DNA from: WVXT01 sp964403285
GTDB lineage: Bacteria > UBA6262 > WVXT01
Direction of reading: 5' to 3'
NCBI GenBank assembly: GCA_964403285.1
Contig: CAYOFG010000012.1
Coordinates: forward strand, 1-45,961
Length of the DNA stretch: 45,961 bases
Each line of letters opens with the position of its first letter. Position 1 is the stretch's first letter. The notes below the pieces were generated by a model. That model had not been told where the DNA came from, searched no databases, and was given only the letters and a program-made list of their open reading frames with translations. The translations under genes and the position numbers were made by a program. Positions 42,701-45,961 of this stretch are shown here, piece after piece.

Positions 42701-43153
42701 GCTCTTAAGACAACCAGTCAAACATACCAATCCCTTAGAATATTCCTTAAGTACTTCCTTATCTATCCGGGGCCGGTAGTAGAAACCTTCAACATAACCG
42801 ATACTTACCAGCTTCATCAAATTATTATACCCGATTTTATCTTTTGCCAGAAGGATTAAATGATTTGCTGCCTCGGATATACCGCTGCCTTCCTTAACGT
42901 ACCGTCCCTGGGGAGCAACATAGATTTCGCAACCTATAATCGGCTTTATCCCGCTGTTTACGCATGCCTGGTAAAAGTCTATTGCACCAAACATATTCCC
43001 ATGGTCAGTAATCCCCAGAGCGGGCATTTTGTACTGGAAAGCTCGCTGAATAAGGTTCCCGGGAGCTCCGCGGTTATCCAGAATACGACAGGCACCATCA
43101 AGAAGGCTATATTCAGTATGTAGATGTAGATGGACGAAATCTGAATGTTCCAT
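39707..43153 (-). CDS. dnaE: DNA polymerase III alpha subunit
   Basis: Replicative polymerase. 1148 aa, normal for DnaE. The N-terminal PHP domain is HLHLHTEYSLLDGACR and ALGITDHGNMFGA. The catalytic palm has GPGRGSGAGSLVAYLLGITELDPL and the aspartates of PDLDIDFADNGRDRVIDYV. Finger motifs FQLESAGMRDLLR and RPGPIGSGMVDEFV follow, then GYGFNKSHASAYALLAYQ. The C-terminal OB fold is VSIGGIIGTLDKKKTKRGQLMAIFKLEDLTG. It has its own promoter, with a palindrome in its leader, and palindromes separate it from galT. Confidence 0.98.
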   Translation of the reverse strand: MEHSDFVHLHLHTEYSLLDGACRILDNRGAPGNLIQRAFQYKMPALGITDHGNMFGAIDFYQACVNSGIKPIIGCEIYVAPQGRYVKEGSGISEAANHLILLAKDKIGYNNLMKLVSIGYVEGFYYRPRIDKEVLKEYSKGLVCLTGCLKSEVSQAILNDDDDKAKKAIAFYGEIFGKENLYLELIDNGISEQKKVCRGLIKLGKEMGIPLVATNDCHYVDKTDAYAQEILLCIGTGKTLDDPSHLKFSTEEFYFKSPQEMKQIFAEIPEAIKSTIEITEKCSLQLDFETMHLPDYKVPDEYNHDEYLKNLCEQGLKNRYREVTPDIRRRLDYELSVISQMGFASYFLIVWDFIEYAKRQKIMVGPGRGSGAGSLVAYLLGITELDPLQYGLLFERFLNPGRKSMPDLDIDFADNGRDRVIDYVKEKYGEKNVAQIITFGTMLARAVVRDTGRVLNVPLLEVDGIAKLIPFGETIQGALQLVPELKRRYDTDSVVRNLLDTAQKIEGIKRHTGVHAAGIVITPGDMVNYVPLAKSSKNVVTTQYEDSALIRLGLLKIDFLGLRTLTVIDEALKLISKRAKEAPQEPSDIPLDNRKTYKLLAEAKSAGVFQLESAGMRDLLRKLEPTEFSDIIALVALYRPGPIGSGMVDEFVARKHKRAKISYEHPLLEPIIKDTYGVILYQEDVMRIATELAGFTPEQADVLRQAMGKKIPTEIERQRENFMKGAGNKGISTGKANRIFDAMVKFGGYGFNKSHASAYALLAYQTAWLKANYPLEYMTVLLSSEMDNTDKIVEYISECHQMGITVLPPSVEKSFSEFRIENGKIRFGLLAIKNVGQGAIDSIVSGRESGEAFASLCDFCVRVDSRLVNRRAIESLIKAGCFDSLGQPRAQLFKGLDLFLEKASRAQKERLSGQTSFLGLVDPSLGEADELPDSKEWQENKLLAYEKEVLGFYITGHPLARFAEEMKNYASHSIDKLYESRTESQVSIGGIIGTLDKKKTKRGQLMAIFKLEDLTGMVEVIVFPDAYEKGIGKCLNRDEMVIVKGRLDWREEKPRIVASEVIPFSRAKELLIRQMTLKLSTAGLEDDTLKKLKEIFIKNQGNCRVKFSLSAPRNRTVNISSKTQVKLSDQLLEEVEKLLGKDSIQLSR

Positions 43154-43211
43154 ATTTTTTTTCGGGTTGGCTTTGGTATTTTGCCAAATGAAATGGTGTA
43201 TACTTTAAACT

Positions 43212-43264
43212 GGTCGGTCACCCTTTAGGGTGATGAAAAACGGCACTCTAAAGAGTGCCCAACC
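43212..43264. repeat. Three-way-junction palindrome (closing stem GGTCGG), dnaE leader
   Basis: GGT(C)GG/CC(A)ACC encloses TCACCCTTTAGGGTGA and GGCACTCTAAAGAGTGCC. It is near-identical to 39630-39682. It lies between the dnaE promoter and start, thus in the 5' UTR. Confidence 0.85.
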
Positions 43265-43327
43265 AGTCACCATTCCAGCTAACTCCTCACAGACTTTGTG
43301 GGAAAAATTCAAAGGAAGGTTAAAAAA

Positions 43328-43356
43328 AGTTTATCAAATTGGCAGGCAAAAGTCAA
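43328..43356 (-). promoter_or_regulatory. dnaE promoter
   Basis: TTGACT (43351-43356), 17 nt, TAAACT (43328-43333) on the minus strand, about 175 nt before the dnaE ATG. Confidence 0.7.
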
Positions 43357-43378
43357 GGGAAATGTTGAAAGTGGACGT

Positions 43379-44299
43379 CTAAAATTCTCCTGACGTAGTC
43401 ACGTAGAGTTTTAAATAGCGATTTAAAAGAAACTCTTCTTCCCGGAGTCTTATCCTGATAACGAATACATATTTTTTGCCAGTGTACTCTTCTTTTTGGG
43501 GAAAGTTAAGATACATCTTTACCTTGCCTTTTTTCTTTCCTTTTAGACCAAAATCCGCCTTATCAAAAGTCAAAAAATCCGGGTTCGGGCAGTCCTCATA
43601 TCCATTTTCAAACCTTATTCCCGCTCTTTTTGCAGAGATACTTCTTACCTCGTAAATGTGAGGATAACGACTGAGATTTTTTACTTCCAATACTTTTCCC
43701 ACTATTTTTTTAATATCGTGAACTTCCCCTATTTTTATATTTTCCAGTACCATTTCGTCTGGAAAAACAGCGAAATCGTACCTCCCTGCAAACTCTTTAG
43801 ATATGTCCCTTTCCTTTTCAGAAATTTCCAGGAGTAGTCTACTCTTCAGACCCAGAGCAATGGGTAGATTCCCCTTGCCCGCAGTATGTGACCAGATATA
43901 AGCCTGATATTTCTTACCCAGATATTTCTCATCCCTGGGAATAGTGACAATTACATCAGTCACTGCATCTTTTGATGGCTCTATGGAAAAGTAGTCCTTT
44001 TCCAGCTCTATCCAGGAAACATCGGGAATTGGTTCATACCCTTCCTTCAATTCACTTTTAGATGGCACCAATATTTCCATTTTCAATTCAATCGAATCTT
44101 TGCCTTTATTTCTCACCCGCAATTGCCGACTAACTTTCTGCCCGATTGTATAGTTCTTTCCGATACTTAAGTTGTTAACCACTACCTCAGTGAAAGGAGT
44201 CGATATTCCTCCTGTATTACCATCTTGAGGAAGACAAAGCAGCACCATCAGAGATAAAACAAGAAGGTAAGCCCTTGTTTCTGCACCGGTTTTTCTCAT
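43379..44299 (-). CDS. Secreted protein with Ig-like/DUF916-like domains, unknown
   Basis: 306 aa. A signal peptide spans residues 1-25 (AYLLVLSLMVLLCLP). Two beta-sandwich-like repeats follow: NNLSIGKNYTIGQKVSRQLRV..NKG.. at about 42-155 and LENIKIGEVHDIKKIVGKVLEVKN at about 190-300. Both have a 'steady-state norm, then conserved linker' pattern seen in exported Ig-like proteins. GKKYQAYIW and GKKYVFVIR occur at equivalent places in the two repeats, supporting an internal duplication. GGAGGGG precedes the ATG. It follows the PorV-like gene by 11 nt. Confidence 0.7.
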   Translation of the reverse strand: MRKTGAETRAYLLVLSLMVLLCLPQDGNTGGISTPFTEVVVNNLSIGKNYTIGQKVSRQLRVRNKGKDSIELKMEILVPSKSELKEGYEPIPDVSWIELEKDYFSIEPSKDAVTDVIVTIPRDEKYLGKKYQAYIWSHTAGKGNLPIALGLKSRLLLEISEKERDISKEFAGRYDFAVFPDEMVLENIKIGEVHDIKKIVGKVLEVKNLSRYPHIYEVRSISAKRAGIRFENGYEDCPNPDFLTFDKADFGLKGKKKGKVKMYLNFPQKEEYTGKKYVFVIRIRLREEEFLLNRYLKLYVTTSGEF

Positions 44300-44310
44300 C
44301 TCCCCTCCGG

Positions 44311-45486
44311 TTACTTTTTAATTTTCATTTTCTCCTTCGCTCGTTCAATAAGTCTTAGCGATTGGCTATGATCCGGCTCCAATTGTAGAACCTTTTCAAA
44401 TTCAGCAATCGCTGCCTCATATTCTCCTCTCTCATAATAATCCATTCCACGATAATAGTATCCCTTCATTTCCTCTATCTTTTCCTCTTCACTCATAGGT
44501 TTCTTTTCGGTACCCGTTTCTCTCGGTATGGGTCCTTTCTCTTCGGACAATGCCCTCTTAGGGCTGCCAAAACGTAACGTCACTGAAAAACGGTGAGAAC
44601 CATAAGTCTCTCCAAGCCCGAAAAGAGGATAAATGAAAGCATAGTCTATTTCCAATGCAGATACCTGGCAACTTCCTCCCAGAGAGAAACTTTTGAAGCC
44701 ATTACTTCCAATATCTATCCCTCCCCGAACTCCCACTGACTTACCGGAGAGCCACTTTTCCGCGCCAGCAGAAACATCAAACTCCCTGTCTTTATAAACA
44801 GCATCCAATGCAAAATTAATTAAACTGACTTTATCTCTGTAAGCAATGCCTATTCTGATTCCCAGAGGAATTTTATCACTTTTATCTGCCAGGTTCATAT
44901 CTGGCTGAATGATATCTGTGATGGAAAGTCCAGAGAAGATATTGCCAGTAAGATTATATAAAAGACCGAGATCACTACTAAATCCTATCCTGGAATAGCC
45001 TTTTTCCTCAAAAAGGGGGTCAGACTTTGTGTACTGGTTATTATTATATTGTTTATATAGTAATTTTAAGTTCAGCCCGGCGGAAAGCGACTTAGATAAA
45101 TTATTGCCATAAGAAATAATAAATGTATCTTCTCGATAAAGACCCCTCAGTCCCAGATGTAACCAGCCCACTCCTATTCCACCTAATTTTTCCAAGGGAT
45201 GAGCGTAGCCGATAAATGCATTCCCCAGGTTACTGCCGTCGTCCAGTCCCCAGTGAAGTTTTCCATATCCGCTGGTGAACTCTATCTGGGTTAGTCGACT
45301 CAACCCTGCAGGATTATAATACAGAGAATGAACATCGTCAACCAGACCAACAAAGGCGCTTCCCATTCCTATGGGGCGAGCTCCCACACCAAGGTCATCA
45401 AAATCCCCAAACGAGACACCAGACCAAAGACCCAAGACTACAATCACTAACCCTATCAAAATGACTTTTTTGTTTATCCACTCCAT
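44311..45486 (-). CDS. PorV/PorQ-type outer-membrane protein with C-terminal TPR
   Basis: 391 aa from MEWINKKVILIGL (45486), with GGGAAGAAAG upstream. Signal peptide, then the family signature LGVGARPIGMGSAFVGLVDD and YYNPAGLSRL near residues 30-60. A beta-barrel (NLGNAFIGYAHPLEKLGG, FIISYGNNLSKSLSAGLNLK) runs to about residue 300. A linker and one to two TPR motifs (GYYYRGMDYYERGEYEAAIAEF) end the protein. PorV helps shuttle or attach type IX-secreted proteins in Bacteroidota; here that role is an inference. It sits beside an FlgD-domain secreted protein. Confidence 0.85.
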   Translation of the reverse strand: MEWINKKVILIGLVIVVLGLWSGVSFGDFDDLGVGARPIGMGSAFVGLVDDVHSLYYNPAGLSRLTQIEFTSGYGKLHWGLDDGSNLGNAFIGYAHPLEKLGGIGVGWLHLGLRGLYREDTFIISYGNNLSKSLSAGLNLKLLYKQYNNNQYTKSDPLFEEKGYSRIGFSSDLGLLYNLTGNIFSGLSITDIIQPDMNLADKSDKIPLGIRIGIAYRDKVSLINFALDAVYKDREFDVSAGAEKWLSGKSVGVRGGIDIGSNGFKSFSLGGSCQVSALEIDYAFIYPLFGLGETYGSHRFSVTLRFGSPKRALSEEKGPIPRETGTEKKPMSEEEKIEEMKGYYYRGMDYYERGEYEAAIAEFEKVLQLEPDHSQSLRLIERAKEKMKIKK

Positions 45487-45499
45487 CTTTCTTCCCAAT

Positions 45500-45618
45500 T
45501 TGTAGCAGCAAAGCGCTGTCATTGCGAACGAAGTGAAGCAATCTCGAGATTGCCACGCTCTCTGCGGTCGCTCGCAATGACCCTATTATGCCGCAGAGCT
45601 ATCGCTCTGCAGCTACAT
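45500..45618. repeat. Composite palindromic element, copy 4, with nested CATTGCGA element
   Basis: The outer TTGTAGCAGCAAAGCGC and GCCGCAGAGCTATCGCTCTGCAGCTACA ends match the composite family. The middle module is replaced by a CATTGCGA-type palindrome at 45518-45581 (GTCATTGCGA/TCGCAATGAC arms, CAATCTCGAGATTG core). It lies between the PorV-like gene and the right-edge gene. Confidence 0.85.
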
Positions 45619-45629
45619 TCCTTTTGTTG

Positions 45630-45961
45630 TTATTTGGCAAGGACTATTGTGCCATTTATGGTTTCGCCTTCCACTTCTATCTGGTAGATATATATGCCAC
45701 TAGGCGCTATATCCCCTTGCTCGTCTTTCCCGTTCCAGGTGAACTCACCTTCATCTTCCAAACCCGCGATATCGAGTTGTCTTACCACCGACCCCTTAAT
45801 ATCATAAATCCAGCAAACTATACTACTCAGATTATCATTTTTGTAGGAGAAAGCTACCTCGTCATTCTTAATATCACCATTGGGGGTAAACACCCGTGGA
45901 CGAGGGTAGCCCTCGTTTAGTTTAAAACCCGAGGGACTGGAAAATCCCCAATTGCCCACGC
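45630..45961 (-). CDS. Secreted protein, C-terminal FlgD-like/T9SS-type Ig domain (5' end outside window)
   Basis: Only the last ~110 residues are visible; the frame is open to the right edge, so the apparent start is internal. PRPRVFTPNGDIKNDEVAFSY, then VCWIYDIKGSVVRQLD, FTWNGKDEQGDIAPSGIYIY and a short IVLAK end match FlgD Ig-like or gliding-motility C-terminal domains. These often act as sorting tails of exported proteins in Bacteroidota and several candidate phyla. The PorV-like gene lies next downstream. Confidence 0.85.
   Translation of the reverse strand, partial: VGNWGFSSPSGFKLNEGYPRPRVFTPNGDIKNDEVAFSYKNDNLSSIVCWIYDIKGSVVRQLDIAGLEDEGEFTWNGKDEQGDIAPSGIYIYQIEVEGETINGTIVLAK

Noticed and set aside
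1..45961. CRISPR array or prophage
   Set aside because: No evenly spaced direct repeats with unique spacers and no phage structural genes were seen; the repeats present are palindromic and scattered.

Overview
The window looks like a metagenome-assembled scaffold from an anaerobic, diderm (outer-membrane) bacterium. Four runs of exactly 100 N mark scaffold joins. Support for a diderm: signal-peptide beta-barrel proteins ending in F, a PorV-like protein and an FlgD/Bacteroidota-type C-terminal domain at the right edge. Support for anaerobiosis: a four-subunit ferredoxin-dependent 2-oxoacid oxidoreductase. The sequence is AT-rich, has many TTG/GTG starts, and its gene spaces are packed with palindromic elements. 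I would guess an uncultured candidate phylum (Aerophobota/Omnitrophota-like), but the sequence alone does not prove this. Almost every gene is on the minus strand; only tRNA-Leu and one flippase-like membrane gene are on the plus strand.

Layout, left to right (minus-strand transcription runs right to left). 1-7.6 kb: an operon of DUF1385, chrA, prfA, prmC, murA, hisD, hisB and hisA (truncated at the edge). 7.7-10.2 kb: rpmE, a 30-aa basic ORF of the COX24/mS38 type, tyrS, and an ogt-csp unit. 10.3-11.3 kb: an HD-GYP phosphodiesterase behind a strong promoter and a cyclic-di-GMP-I riboswitch. 11.3-17.3 kb: a transglutaminase-like protein, a short-ArgA-like acetyltransferase and 2-oxoacid:ferredoxin oxidoreductase genes, mostly joined by 4-nt overlaps. 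17.3-21.2 kb: recN, NAD kinase, rsmD, tRNA-Ala(GGC) and a small coiled-coil protein. 21.4-22.7 kb: a solitary tnpB element with hairpin ends. 22.7-25.4 kb: a beta-barrel protein, tRNA-Leu(CAA), a flippase-like protein (5' end lost in a gap) and an M23 peptidase. 25.8-35.9 kb: two gene sets, glnA/Nfu/outer-membrane protein/tsaD and the envelope set DUF5693-csaB-ctpA-YibQ-like deacetylase. 36-37 kb: a one-gene unit for an unknown anchored surface protein behind a second cyclic-di-GMP-I riboswitch with a terminator. 37-43.4 kb: glgA, galT, dnaE. 43.4 kb to the end: a secreted Ig-like protein, a PorV/TPR protein and the C-terminal end of an FlgD-domain secreted protein.

The most notable non-gene content is of two kinds. 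First, two cyclic-di-GMP-I riboswitches lie 25 kb apart. One controls the enzyme family that degrades the ligand; the other controls an unknown surface protein, so the window may hold both the brake and an output of one signalling circuit. Second, there is a dense population of nested palindromic elements. Most share one design: a closing stem around two or more inner hairpins, with different sequences in different copies that still pair. One related TIR element with a 4-bp target duplication has two copies here. One copy sits between a gene and its terminator; the other is inside the DUF5693 coding sequence, where it adds about 34 in-frame residues.
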